Shown one piece after another: positions 1 to 7,498 of a stretch of 64,000 nucleotides of DNA (within the stretch, counting starts at the first letter, position 1; each line of letters opens with the position of its first letter). The notes under the pieces are model-generated. The model made no database searches. It had not been told where the DNA came from and saw only the letters and a list, made by a program, of their open reading frames with translations. The stretch lies in assembly GCF_015206895.1 (NCBI RefSeq), contig NZ_JADEXU010000003.1, forward strand, positions 1-64,000, given 5' to 3'. The translations under genes and the position numbers were made by a program. This stretch comes from Nostoc sp. LEGE 12450 (lineage in GTDB: Bacteria; Cyanobacteriota; Cyanobacteriia; Cyanobacteriales; Nostocaceae).

Positions 1-63
1 GGTGACAAGGGGATAAGAGGGAGAACTTGAAACAAGTCTTTCCCCTTGTCCCCAAGTCCTCTT

Positions 64-84
64 CCCAATTCCCAATTCCCAATT
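64..84. repeat. Heptamer tandem repeat (CCCAATT x3)
   Basis: Three perfect head-to-tail copies of CCCAATT, followed by a degenerate fourth (CCCTAATT). This is the short tandem heptamer type that is common between genes in Nostocales. It abuts the 3' end of the YggT gene. Confidence 0.85.
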
Positions 85-86
85 CC

Positions 87-380
87 CTAATTCGCACGAG
101 ATATCATAGTCAGCAATCCTTGCTGACCTAGTAATATTTCTCGTAGCAGGCTGAAGATACCAACCCAAATAATAGGTGTAATGTCCACTCCGCCTATAGG
201 TTGTACCAGTTTTCGCAATGGCACTAAAAATGGTTCGGTAGGCCAAGCTATTAAGTTAAAGGGCAAACGATTCAGATTCACTTGCGGATACCAAGTGAGA
301 ATGATCCGAAATATAAATAAAAATGTCATCACCCCTAATACAGGGCCAAGAATCCAAGCAGTCAGGTCAACACCAGTCAT
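87..380 (-). CDS. YggT family membrane protein
   Basis: Integral membrane protein of 97 residues with a single YggT repeat, the usual size in cyanobacteria. Two hydrophobic segments are visible, about residues 8-29 and 68-86. Between them lies the family loop with RLPFNLIAWPTEPFL followed by VPLRKLVQPIGGVDITP, where the Pro-rich and GGxD positions are typical. Plastid and cyanobacterial relatives have been linked to cytochrome b6f haem attachment and to cell or nucleoid organisation; which applies here cannot be read from sequence. The ATG start at 380 is the only sensible one. No operon partner is visible. Confidence 0.85.
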   Translation of the reverse strand: MTGVDLTAWILGPVLGVMTFLFIFRIILTWYPQVNLNRLPFNLIAWPTEPFLVPLRKLVQPIGGVDITPIIWVGIFSLLREILLGQQGLLTMISRAN

Positions 381-420
381 CGGTTTAAGGTACTATCTAT
401 CTGTAAAGAAAGAAAACTTC

Positions 421-451
421 GGCGAACGGCAAGCCGCGCTTCGCGAACGCC
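421..451. repeat. GC-rich palindromic intergenic repeat
   Basis: A GC-rich patch in AT-rich surroundings whose ends pair (GGCG with CGCC) and whose middle contains the self-complementary GCGCTTCGCG. It resembles the dispersed palindromic repeats of Nostoc-type genomes. No gene covers it convincingly. Confidence 0.5.
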
Positions 452-640
452 ACAAAAACTTTAAGCTTTGTAAAGCACTCTCATCATCATTTTAACCAAA
501 TGCTGTGACTTTCTTCTGGAATAAAAAAGTAAACTCGCTCACAGCAGTTACCAAGTTTAGCAGTTCCGAGTTAGAGGCTTCTCAAGAAAGTAATACACTA
601 TTAAAATTAGGATGAAGTGTGTAAAAAAAGGTTTAGAAGT

Positions 641-760
641 ATGACGCCTTCTTTAGCAAATTTTCTTTGGAGCCTGCTATGGGGTACTGCAATTGTTGTA
701 ATACCCGTTACAGTTGGTCTAATTTTCATTAGCCAAAAAGATAAAATTCAGCGTTCATAA
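641..760 (+). CDS. psbX: Photosystem II reaction centre protein X (PsbX)
   Basis: A 39-residue protein beginning MTPSLANFLWSLLWG and ending KDKIQRS. It has one hydrophobic helix (about residues 8-30) and a short basic stromal tail, which is the PsbX pattern and length. In PSII, PsbX is a single-span subunit at the periphery near cytochrome b559 and affects quinone exchange (known from the family). The gene is short enough to be missed by automatic calling. GAAG lies just before the ATG, a weak ribosome site. A pair of hairpins follows the stop, consistent with a monocistronic unit. Confidence 0.93.
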   Translation: MTPSLANFLWSLLWGTAIVVIPVTVGLIFISQKDKIQRS

Positions 761-766
761 TGCTTA

Positions 767-880
767 TGAGAGTTAATTTAACTCTCACAACCGATTGTCT
801 GTCAGCTATTTATAATTGCACTACAAGCAGCAGTATTTGCCGCTAGAAGCATTTGTAGCTAACAGACATAGGGCTTTTTT
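767..880 (+). terminator. Two-hairpin terminator region after psbX
   Basis: Directly after psbX is a 10-bp inverted repeat TGAGAGTTAA / TTAACTCTCA (767-787). It is followed by a long stem of TGTCTGTCAGCTA (796-808) with TAGCTAACAGACA (856-868, one G-U) enclosing about 47 nt, then a T-run at 875-880. The second structure with its T-run fits Rho-independent termination. The enclosed loop is longer than a terminator needs, so a processed 3'-UTR RNA is possible. Confidence 0.6.
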
Positions 881-1008
881 ATTTTTCGGTGAACAGCTTC
901 AGAGCTTCTTTGCCAGAGGCTTTGAAGCTTCAATATTTATCGTGCCTAATTACAGTAGTGATTTTAATTGTGACTCGCTAACATAGATTTGATATTGGGA
1001 AAACAGCA

Positions 1009-1920
1009 ATGATAAATTTTGGGCTGAACTCAGCCAGTTTTCTGGCTCAGGTAAATTTTGGGGCAAACTCAGCCAGTATTCTAGGAATTTTCCTGGCTGT
1101 GGCTGGGGCAGCACTGTATTTTCTCCGCACTGTGCGTCCAGAATTGTCACGGGATCAAGATATCTTTTTTGCGGCAGTTGGTTTGCTCTGCGGCTTTATT
1201 CTCGTGTTTCAAGGATGGCGGCTAGACCCGATTCTGCAATTTGGTCAACTGCTTTTAGTTGGCACAACTGTGTTTTTTGCAGTTGAAAGTATTCGCCTGC
1301 GGAGTATAGCTACCCAGCAAGCAAAGCGTAACACTCCCATTGTGGATGATGAGCGAGAGGTAAGCAGAAACTATGAGTACAAGAATCGCAGAAACTATCA
1401 AGCTGAAATTGAAGACTTAGATCCATTGCCTTATGAAGACGAGGAAGAACGCCCCGTGCGTGCACGGATTCGGGGTAGCAGAGATGAGATTTCCACTCGT
1501 GATAACTACTACGAAGAGCAATCACCCCGTCGTTCAGAACGCCGCAACAGCAGCAGTAGTGAAAGACAGCCTCCGACTGACAGAACGCGGCGGCGGACTT
1601 CTGGCCGTCCTGTGAATCGCCCTTCTGAAACCTCTGAAGATGAAAATTGGGGTTCATCTAGGCAAGTTGATGATTGGGAAAGTTCAGGAGGGGAAGTCAG
1701 AAAACCTTCTCGCCGTAATAATAACGGTTCTCAACGTCCAGAAAGCCGGGAAGATGATGTTGCTCCTAGACCAAGAAGGCGTCGTCCACCCACAGACTCA
1801 GCTTCTCGAAGACCGCGCGAAGATGATGAGGCGATCCCAACTGATTATGTACCGTATAACCCGATTGAAAAGCCAAATCAGGGGCCAGATAATTCGACTG
1901 ATTTTGATGACGATGTTTAA
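1009..1920 (+). CDS. ycf66: Ycf66 family protein
   Basis: 303 residues. The N-terminal third (about residues 22-105) is the conserved Ycf66 domain with two membrane segments (ILGIFLAVAGAALYFLRTV and DIFFAAVGLLCGFILVFQGW) and the hallmark RLDPILQFGQ and FFAVESIRLR. The rest is a hydrophilic, low-complexity tail rich in Arg, Ser, Asp and Glu, probably disordered. The function of Ycf66 is unknown; it is a plastid/cyanobacterial lineage gene. The first 14 residues are oddly duplicated (NFGLNSAS then NFGANSAS), so family members normally begin at a position like the second copy. The TolB-like gene starts 47 bp downstream and may be cotranscribed. Confidence 0.88.
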   Translation: MINFGLNSASFLAQVNFGANSASILGIFLAVAGAALYFLRTVRPELSRDQDIFFAAVGLLCGFILVFQGWRLDPILQFGQLLLVGTTVFFAVESIRLRSIATQQAKRNTPIVDDEREVSRNYEYKNRRNYQAEIEDLDPLPYEDEEERPVRARIRGSRDEISTRDNYYEEQSPRRSERRNSSSSERQPPTDRTRRRTSGRPVNRPSETSEDENWGSSRQVDDWESSGGEVRKPSRRNNNGSQRPESREDDVAPRPRRRRPPTDSASRRPREDDEAIPTDYVPYNPIEKPNQGPDNSTDFDDDV

Positions 1921-1967
1921 AACAGTTGGCGTGGAAATAGGTTTAAAGGCAACGGAAAACAGTTGAG

Positions 1968-2528
1968 GTGGAAAAATTTACGCCTACATTTTGGCTCCAA
2001 AGACCAATTCATTGGAGCCTGGTTTTTGGTTTAACAAGTTTGCTTGCATCTTGTGGTTCTAACAATATTCCCATAGGGCCTACTTCCCTCAACAGTCGCT
2101 ACACCGAAGAGCAACCTGCTTTGAGTGGAAATGGGCGTTTTTTAGCGTTTGTATCTAATCGGAATGGTAATCAACAGCTATTGGTTTTCGATTTGGAGAG
2201 GCAACAGTTTATTGGCACACCGGGCATAAACCGAGCAGAGACAATTGCTGAAAGTCCTAGCTTGAGCTACACCGGGCGTTATATTGCTTATCTTACTAGT
2301 GACCAAGGTAGACCCGTGGTGGCGCTTTACGATCGCGCTACGCAACAATCGCAAATCGTTACACCAACCTATCGCGGCTGGATCAGAAAACCAAATATCA
2401 GCCCAGATGGACGTTATGTTGTCTTTGAAAGCGCCAGCCGTGGTCAGTGGGATATTGAAGTCCTAGACCGAGGGCCAAATATTGAGTTAGATATTCCTAA
2501 TGGTGCAACCGTAGGTTCACCTCCGTAG
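1968..2528 (+). CDS. TolB-like PD40 repeat lipoprotein, copy 1
   Basis: 186 residues from a GTG start preceded closely by GTTGAGG. The N-terminus is a lipoprotein signal: a hydrophobic stretch then LLASCGSN, where Cys29 would be lipidated. The mature part has WD40-like/PD40 strands of the TolB type, seen as repeated S.DGRY.AF.S patterns (ALSGNGRFLAFVSNRNG, SLSYTGRYIAYLTS, NISPDGRYVVFES). Probably a periplasmic or outer-membrane-facing beta-propeller fragment; three visible blades are too few for a closed propeller alone. The next gene is a paralogue, so the two may act together. Confidence 0.75.
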   Translation: MEKFTPTFWLQRPIHWSLVFGLTSLLASCGSNNIPIGPTSLNSRYTEEQPALSGNGRFLAFVSNRNGNQQLLVFDLERQQFIGTPGINRAETIAESPSLSYTGRYIAYLTSDQGRPVVALYDRATQQSQIVTPTYRGWIRKPNISPDGRYVVFESASRGQWDIEVLDRGPNIELDIPNGATVGSPP

Positions 2529-2621
2529 AAGAGAGGGAGCAGGGGAGCAGGGAGCAGGGAGATGAGGGAGAATAATTAATGCCTGCCCAATGTACAATGC
2601 CCAATGCCCCATGCCCAATAT
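2529..2621. repeat. G-rich and CCCAATG-type heptamer repeats
   Basis: The gap between the two TolB-like genes is built of GGGAGCAG-type units followed by CCCAATG/CCCCATG units. A similar block follows the second gene (about 3165-3300). This is non-coding short tandem repeat sequence, and its ATGs are misleading start candidates for the next gene. Confidence 0.7.
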
Positions 2622-3146
2622 ATGAAACGTGTTTTTTTTATACCTGTATTTTTCTGCTTAAGTTTATTAACTGGGTGTTTTGGCTACCCTCGCCTTTTGA
2701 GTTATCCCTTTGATCCGGGGGGTCGGAGTCTCAATAGTTTAGCGTCAGAATTAAACCCCCAAATTTCTGGAAGATACATTGTTTTTATTACTGACCGACG
2801 CGGTAGCCAAGATGTTTATATGTTTGATACAGTGACTCGTGATTTGGTTGATTTGCCGGGTTTAAATTCCTTTGATGCGATCGCAAATCATCCTAGCGTT
2901 TCACAAGATGGTCGTTATATTGTGTTTGCGGCTAGCCGCCAGGGGCGATCGGCTATTTTTCTCTACGAGCGGGAAACACGCCAATCACGAAATTTAACTA
3001 GTAACCTACAAGCTGAAGTCCGCAACCCTACAATTAGTGCTGATGGTAGCAGGATTGCTTTTGAGTCTAGTAACAACGGGCAGTGGGATGTTTTAGTATA
3101 TGACCGTTATGGGCGACCGTTGAATATACCTCAAGAACCGCGTTGA
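2622..3146 (+). CDS. TolB-like PD40 repeat lipoprotein, copy 2
   Basis: 174 residues from MKRVFFIPVFFCLSLL. An upstream in-frame ATG at 2604 lies inside heptamer repeats and would add six residues to a good signal peptide, so 2622 is preferred. A lipobox LLTGC places the lipidated Cys about residue 19. The mature domain has the PD40 pattern in tandem: NPQISGRYIVFITDRRGSQD, SVSQDGRYIVFAASRQG, TISADGSRIAFESSNNG. Paralogous to the preceding gene with the same size and order of blades, which points to tandem duplication. The exact role is unknown; both probably sit at the periplasmic face of a membrane. Confidence 0.78.
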   Translation: MKRVFFIPVFFCLSLLTGCFGYPRLLSYPFDPGGRSLNSLASELNPQISGRYIVFITDRRGSQDVYMFDTVTRDLVDLPGLNSFDAIANHPSVSQDGRYIVFAASRQGRSAIFLYERETRQSRNLTSNLQAEVRNPTISADGSRIAFESSNNGQWDVLVYDRYGRPLNIPQEPR

Positions 3147-3283
3147 AAAATAGGGAATGGGGAAGAAGTAAGGGAGCAGGGAGCAGGGGGATAGGGAGGA
3201 CAAGAGGAGAATTATTCAACAAGTTTCTCCCTTGTTTCCTCCCTCTTCCTTGTCTCCTCTGTCTCTTCTCGATGCCCAATGCC

Positions 3284-4291
3284 CTATTCCCTATTCCCTT
3301 CAACTTGTTGCACAGATTCAATGAGCGATCGCACTTGTTCCGTCCCTTCAGAAGGTTCAAAGGATAGGGGAAACTTACCTCGGAGGAGCATTCGCAAACC
3401 GAGGGGTGCAAGACTGAGTAATCCTCTTAAATCTTTAAAGTAGTTACCGACAACTTGTAAACCAAATTGACGTTCATCAATCCAACCACCTTCTTTAACT
3501 AGATCCACCAATACTCTTCGGTGACGAATTGAGCGACTATCGCTAACTTCTTTGTGAGCAAGAATTTCTTGTTTAACTTTGGTGATTTGTTCTAATGGTG
3601 CAACTTCCATTGGACAAACTGAATCACAGTATAAACAACGAGTGCAACCCCATACGCCTTTAGTACCTTCGTTGTAGCTTGCTAAACGATTCTCGGTATC
3701 GCTATCGCGAGAATCGGCTACCATGCGGTAAGCCTTGGCAAGGGCATGAGGACCAACAAAGTCTGGATTAACTTCACGGGCGTTGCATTCTGAGTAACAA
3801 GCACCGCACATAATACAGTTACCAGTTTGATCGAGACGCGATCGCTCTTGTGGTGTTTGCAAAAACTCTCTTTCTGGTACTTGTCGTGCTGCTGTACTCA
3901 CATAAGGAGCAACTGCCTCTAAATTATTCCAGAAACTGCTCATATCTACAACCAAATCTTTAATCACGGGCATATTACCGAGAGGTGCGATCGTGATTTC
4001 AGGAATGACATTTACTTTACTTTGGGATGATGGTATTTTTTGTAATCTAGCAAGTTCACTGCCAACATTTTCCTTACAAGCTAAAGCCGAACGCCCATTA
4101 ATTCGCATAGCACAGCTACCACAAATGGTATTACGGCAATTTTTGCGAAATGCCAACGTTCCATCTTGCTCCCACTTAATATGATTGAGGCAATCCAGGA
4201 TTGTATTACCTGGTTCTACCTCTACAAGATAGGTTTGCACAATAGGGGAGGAATTTTGTTGCTGTCGGATGACCTTAAAAATAACTTCCAT
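3284..4291 (-). CDS. sdhB: Succinate dehydrogenase/fumarate reductase iron-sulfur subunit
   Basis: 335 residues. It carries electrons from the flavoprotein subunit to quinone at the thylakoid or plasma membrane. A [2Fe-2S] plant-type ferredoxin domain is marked by CRNTICGSC with a distal Cys (Cys52, 57, 60, 72). The C-terminal ferredoxin fold has CIMCGACYSEC and CTRCLYCDSVCP for the [4Fe-4S] and [3Fe-4S]-type clusters. A start 16 codons further upstream is open, but MEVIFKVIRQ fits the family N-terminus. The last codons run into heptamer repeats (CCCTATT), so the C-terminal tail was probably altered by repeat insertion. The flavoprotein partner is not in the window. Confidence 0.92.
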   Translation of the reverse strand: MEVIFKVIRQQQNSSPIVQTYLVEVEPGNTILDCLNHIKWEQDGTLAFRKNCRNTICGSCAMRINGRSALACKENVGSELARLQKIPSSQSKVNVIPEITIAPLGNMPVIKDLVVDMSSFWNNLEAVAPYVSTAARQVPEREFLQTPQERSRLDQTGNCIMCGACYSECNAREVNPDFVGPHALAKAYRMVADSRDSDTENRLASYNEGTKGVWGCTRCLYCDSVCPMEVAPLEQITKVKQEILAHKEVSDSRSIRHRRVLVDLVKEGGWIDERQFGLQVVGNYFKDLRGLLSLAPLGLRMLLRGKFPLSFEPSEGTEQVRSLIESVQQVEGNRE

Positions 4292-5328
4292 GACTACTAA
4301 CCAAAATTTTAAAATTGCTTCACCAGCCTTAACAATCATGAGTCAAGGGTGGTAGTTACGAAAAGTGAGCTATACTTTTTTGCCCTCAATTCAAAGCCTG
4401 GTGTTAATAGGCTGACGATTAAAGGGAAACTGATTCTAGTTTAAGGATAACCATTAAAATTTTACTTTTAGCAGCACTGTAGGCAAGATTTGTGTCAAAT
4501 TCTGAGATAAAACGCCAAAAATGTAATGGTCGCTTGACATTGAATTTAGTCGTTTGAGAATGTAAAGGAAAGGGCTTTACTTAGAAAGGGACTCAGGTTT
4601 ATCTTTGGTCTAGCGATCGTATCCAAGGTAAATGCAGTTACCGTTAGCAACAGGTCTTCATATCAACTTGAGTCAAGCAATCCTAGCTGGAAAATTCCGT
4701 CTTCGCTAACGCTTGACAAAATTTTTTGATTATATAGAAGTGTAAAAGCACATCTTCAATATATAGTAGTGGCAATTAAGTGCTAGGCGGATGTTAAGAG
4801 ATTTATTCTTCCCATAGACAGACGTAGAAAATTCTCTAACCGCTTTTGAGCTTACGGTAATAAACCGAGGAAAAATCCTCACCACTTTCAAATAAAAGTC
4901 TAACGCATCGGAGAATCCTGGATAGGCGAGACTTTGAGATTTTTACATCCTCTCAATCAAGAAAATCTTGGATTTAACTCATTGGTCAAAACTGCTCATC
5001 TAAATTAGATAAATTTTTATAATGCAATAAAGGGTTAGGAAAATCGTCACGGCTTTTTCCAACCTTTAAGTCCAGAAATTTAAATAAAAATTTACCAGCA
5101 ACTTTAATTCAAAATTAAACAACTATTTTGCTATTATTAGTCCATGCTAGTATTTAATATAAAATTACGAACTCACAAAACCAGAATCAATAGCCGTATC
5201 AGCGCGGCTACTACTGCTTTGTTGATTTGTAATGTAGAGACAAGAAAATTCGCGTCTCTACTGGCAGGACAAAGGGCATAAGCCCGTAGGACTCTATTGA
5301 AATACTATGCTGTCCTAAGCTTGAGAGG
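4292..5328. other. Long intergenic region with several hairpins
   Basis: About 1 kb without a convincing gene. Visible structures are GAGGA-AAAA-TCCTC near 4868, AAAGTCT pairing with AGACTTT across about 4895-4940, and GTAGAGAC / GTCTCTAC (5234-5261), a dispersed palindrome also seen at 7348 and 62631. It may hold a long 5' leader or a small RNA, but no family is recognised. Confidence 0.4.
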
Positions 5329-5520
5329 ATGAGTAGAGAAAACTCTACCTACTCATTAGCGAGAAGGGCAAGCACTGAAAGTGAAAAACCTGCGATTTAT
5401 TGGGTCTACGACTTATTTGGAGTAGAGCCAACCCCATTTGTAAAGGTGGCTGAAAGTTACACCGCTACAGTAGCGCCAAAAGAGAAAATAATTTCATTTC
5501 TGATGGCGAATAATGGTTAA
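5329..5520 (+). CDS. Small hypothetical protein
   Basis: 63 residues, no family recognised. The middle (AIYWVYDLFGVEPTPFVKV) is hydrophobic and aromatic, and the flanks are Ser/Glu/Lys-rich. GAGAGG abuts the ATG with no spacing, and the first nine codons lie in a hairpin (ATGAGTAG pairs with CTACTCAT, 5329-5356), so initiation here would be poor or regulated. It lies about 220 bp upstream of the AbrB-like gene. It may be a real short protein or chance; confidence is limited. Confidence 0.35.
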   Translation: MSRENSTYSLARRASTESEKPAIYWVYDLFGVEPTPFVKVAESYTATVAPKEKIISFLMANNG

Positions 5521-5737
5521 AAGTGCCGTGAAATCAGCAAAATTAATTTCTATGGCAACTATGACCTCTAACTGGTTGTAGACAACCATAATATGAAGTG
5601 CTTTTGTCTCCTATCGGCAGTGATTCACCCGTAACACTAGAGTCCTAAGTAGCTCTATGCACATGCTAAAAAGCGAAATGCTGGCATGAGACTACATCAT
5701 TTATCAGCTTGGAGAGAGTAAGGAAAATTTGAGCATA

Positions 5738-6175
5738 ATGACTGAAACTGCAACCGCGCCATTAACTGGAAAAGCACTACTTGCGAAAGTAAAAGAACTT
5801 TCCACTTTGCCACGCCGAGAAAGAGCTAAACAGTGCGGCTATTACACTGTTACTAAGAATAACCAGGTTCGTGTCAATCTCACCGATTTTTATGACGCTT
5901 TGCTATCGGCTAGAGGAATTCCTCTAAGTCCAGAAGCACCTAAAGATGGTCGTGGTCGTGAACCGACATATCGGGTTAGTGTCCATCAAAATGGTCAGAT
6001 TGTGATTGGTGCCACATATACCAAAGCAATGGGCTTAAAGTCTGGAGATGAGTTTGAAATTAGATTAGGATACAAGCATATTCACTTGATTCAACTTGGG
6101 GAAAGTGATAAAAAACTGACCTCACCAGATATAGACTCCGACGAATCGGACGAAGATTTGGAAGACGAAGAGTAA
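5738..6175 (+). CDS. Cyanobacterial AbrB-like transcriptional regulator
   Basis: 145 residues, the usual cyAbrB length. The first half has the conserved KALLAKVKELSTLPRRERAK and CGYYTVTKNNQVRVNLTDFYDA. The AbrB/SpoVT-like DNA-binding part is C-terminal: RVSVHQNGQIVIGATYTKAM and GLKSGDEFEIRLGYKHIHL. The tail is strongly acidic (DSDESDEDLEDEE). In cyanobacteria this family controls nitrogen and carbon genes, toxin genes and heterocyst or stress genes (family knowledge). AAGGAAA about 12 nt before ATG 5738 supports this start over an upstream TTG. The gene is monocistronic, with a hairpin after the stop. Confidence 0.9.
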   Translation: MTETATAPLTGKALLAKVKELSTLPRRERAKQCGYYTVTKNNQVRVNLTDFYDALLSARGIPLSPEAPKDGRGREPTYRVSVHQNGQIVIGATYTKAMGLKSGDEFEIRLGYKHIHLIQLGESDKKLTSPDIDSDESDEDLEDEE

Positions 6176-6185
6176 ATTTGCTGAT

Positions 6186-6224
6186 GGTAAGGATAAGTAT
6201 CAGGTATGATAACTTGTCCTTACC
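6186..6224 (+). terminator. Hairpin after the AbrB-like gene
   Basis: GGTAAGGATAAGT pairs with ACTTGTCCTTACC (one G-U), a 13-bp stem 11 nt after the stop codon. No clear T-run follows, so it may stabilise the 3' end rather than terminate by itself. Confidence 0.5.
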
Positions 6225-6359
6225 TCAATAGGAAACTGGTAACTCCATTGAAAAAATTTTGTTCCAGATAAAAAATACGATTAGACCCCTTGCAAAATTT
6301 GCCAAATTTAGTAGATTCTTGATAAATCAGCAAGAAATCTATAGTGCAAGAAGTCTATC

Positions 6360-7220
6360 GTGTTTTTTTTGATAACTTTTTTTGAGCCTTCGGTCAACGC
6401 CTTACTAGCATTTATGCAAAATGCACCAGCACTAGTTATAGTGATGGCATTTTTTGTTTGCTGGATAGTTTGTTGGTTGCCAGTCGCAGCAGTATCAGCA
6501 ATATTACTCCATTGGCAACCCCCTAAACCTTTGCAGCCACAGCAAAAGATGCCATTATTGCTGTCACTTTACCTATTAGCTCCCCTGATTCTGTGGGGAG
6601 TTAGTTGGCTTACCAATAAATCTTTTTCAGATTACGGCTTTGTTGGGAATCTTTCAAATTTTGGTTCTTTAGCATTAGGTTTCGCTTTGGGAGTGGTAAG
6701 CCTAGCGATTGTATTTAGTGGGCAATTCGGATTGGGTTGGTGTTCTTTTGAAAAAACGAATTTCAAGTTACTATTACCCATCTTGCTACCAATTTTCTTG
6801 ATAGCATTGTTAGTCGGTGGGATAGAAGAGTTAGTTTTTCGGGGTTTTCTGTTCACTGAATTAGCACAAGATTATCCAGTTTGGGTAGCAGCAGCAATTT
6901 CTAGCTTGATTTTTGCCTTACTACATCTGGTTTGGGAGCAACGTGAAACTGCACCACAACTCCCTGGATTGTGGCTGATGGGAATGGTGTTGGTGTTGGC
7001 ACGTTTTGCCGATCGCAACAATTTGGGTTTAGCTTGGGGACTACACGCGGGATGGGTATGGGCGATAGCAACCCTAGATACAGCAGAATTAATTACTTAC
7101 ACAGGTAAAGCCTCTGACTGGTTAACAGGTAAGAATAAAAAACCCCTAGCGGGTTTGGCGGGAATTATTTGTGTACTGGGAACTGGAATAAGTCTTTGGC
7201 TTTTCTCTAGGTATTTTTAA
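6360..7220 (+). CDS. CPBP family intramembrane glutamic protease
   Basis: 286 residues with about seven or eight membrane spans. The CPBP (CAAX protease / bacteriocin-processing) signature is clear: EELVFRG (motif 1, two catalytic Glu and Arg), then FALLHLV with the motif-2 His, and a later WGLHAGW with a motif-3-like His. Likely a membrane-embedded endopeptidase; the substrate is unknown. Some family members serve peptide-antibiotic immunity, but this gene is 6 kb from the peptide locus, so no link is claimed. The GTG at 6360 is used; ATG 6414 is an alternative that would shorten the first hydrophobic segment. Confidence 0.85.
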   Translation: MFFLITFFEPSVNALLAFMQNAPALVIVMAFFVCWIVCWLPVAAVSAILLHWQPPKPLQPQQKMPLLLSLYLLAPLILWGVSWLTNKSFSDYGFVGNLSNFGSLALGFALGVVSLAIVFSGQFGLGWCSFEKTNFKLLLPILLPIFLIALLVGGIEELVFRGFLFTELAQDYPVWVAAAISSLIFALLHLVWEQRETAPQLPGLWLMGMVLVLARFADRNNLGLAWGLHAGWVWAIATLDTAELITYTGKASDWLTGKNKKPLAGLAGIICVLGTGISLWLFSRYF

Positions 7221-7347
7221 TTTGGTGTTAAATGTCCTATGGGGCTTGCTTAAGTCATGCACAATGTAGTCTGTCAAGGAATAATTGACGAGTACATTCT
7301 CTCTGAGGACGGCGATTTATCACATCTCTCTAACGTACCAGTCTTTT

Positions 7348-7367
7348 AGACGCGATAAATCGCGTCT
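7348..7367. repeat. Perfect palindrome AGACGCGAT-AA-ATCGCGTCT
   Basis: A 9-bp perfect inverted repeat with a 2-nt centre in the 278-bp gap between convergent genes. It is related by sequence to the GTAGAGAC...GTCTCTAC palindromes at 5234 and 62631. Confidence 0.6.
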
Positions 7368-7498
7368 CCACATGAGGGCTTTCTGGCTTATTCCAAACGT
7401 ATTGGGATAACTAAAAGTTCAGGACAGCAAAGAGGTTCGTTGAATTCACGCTTCGTCAAAACGGTGAGAGCATCAAGGAACCCACCTACAACTATTTA

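Noticed and set aside
1640-1966. 108-residue frame overlapping the Ycf66 gene
   Set aside because: It reads the Arg/Ser-rich Ycf66 tail in a shifted frame; codon pattern and conservation favour Ycf66.
6360-7220. Immunity protein for the peptide locus
   Set aside because: CPBP proteases sometimes protect against peptides, but this gene is 6 kb away with housekeeping genes between.
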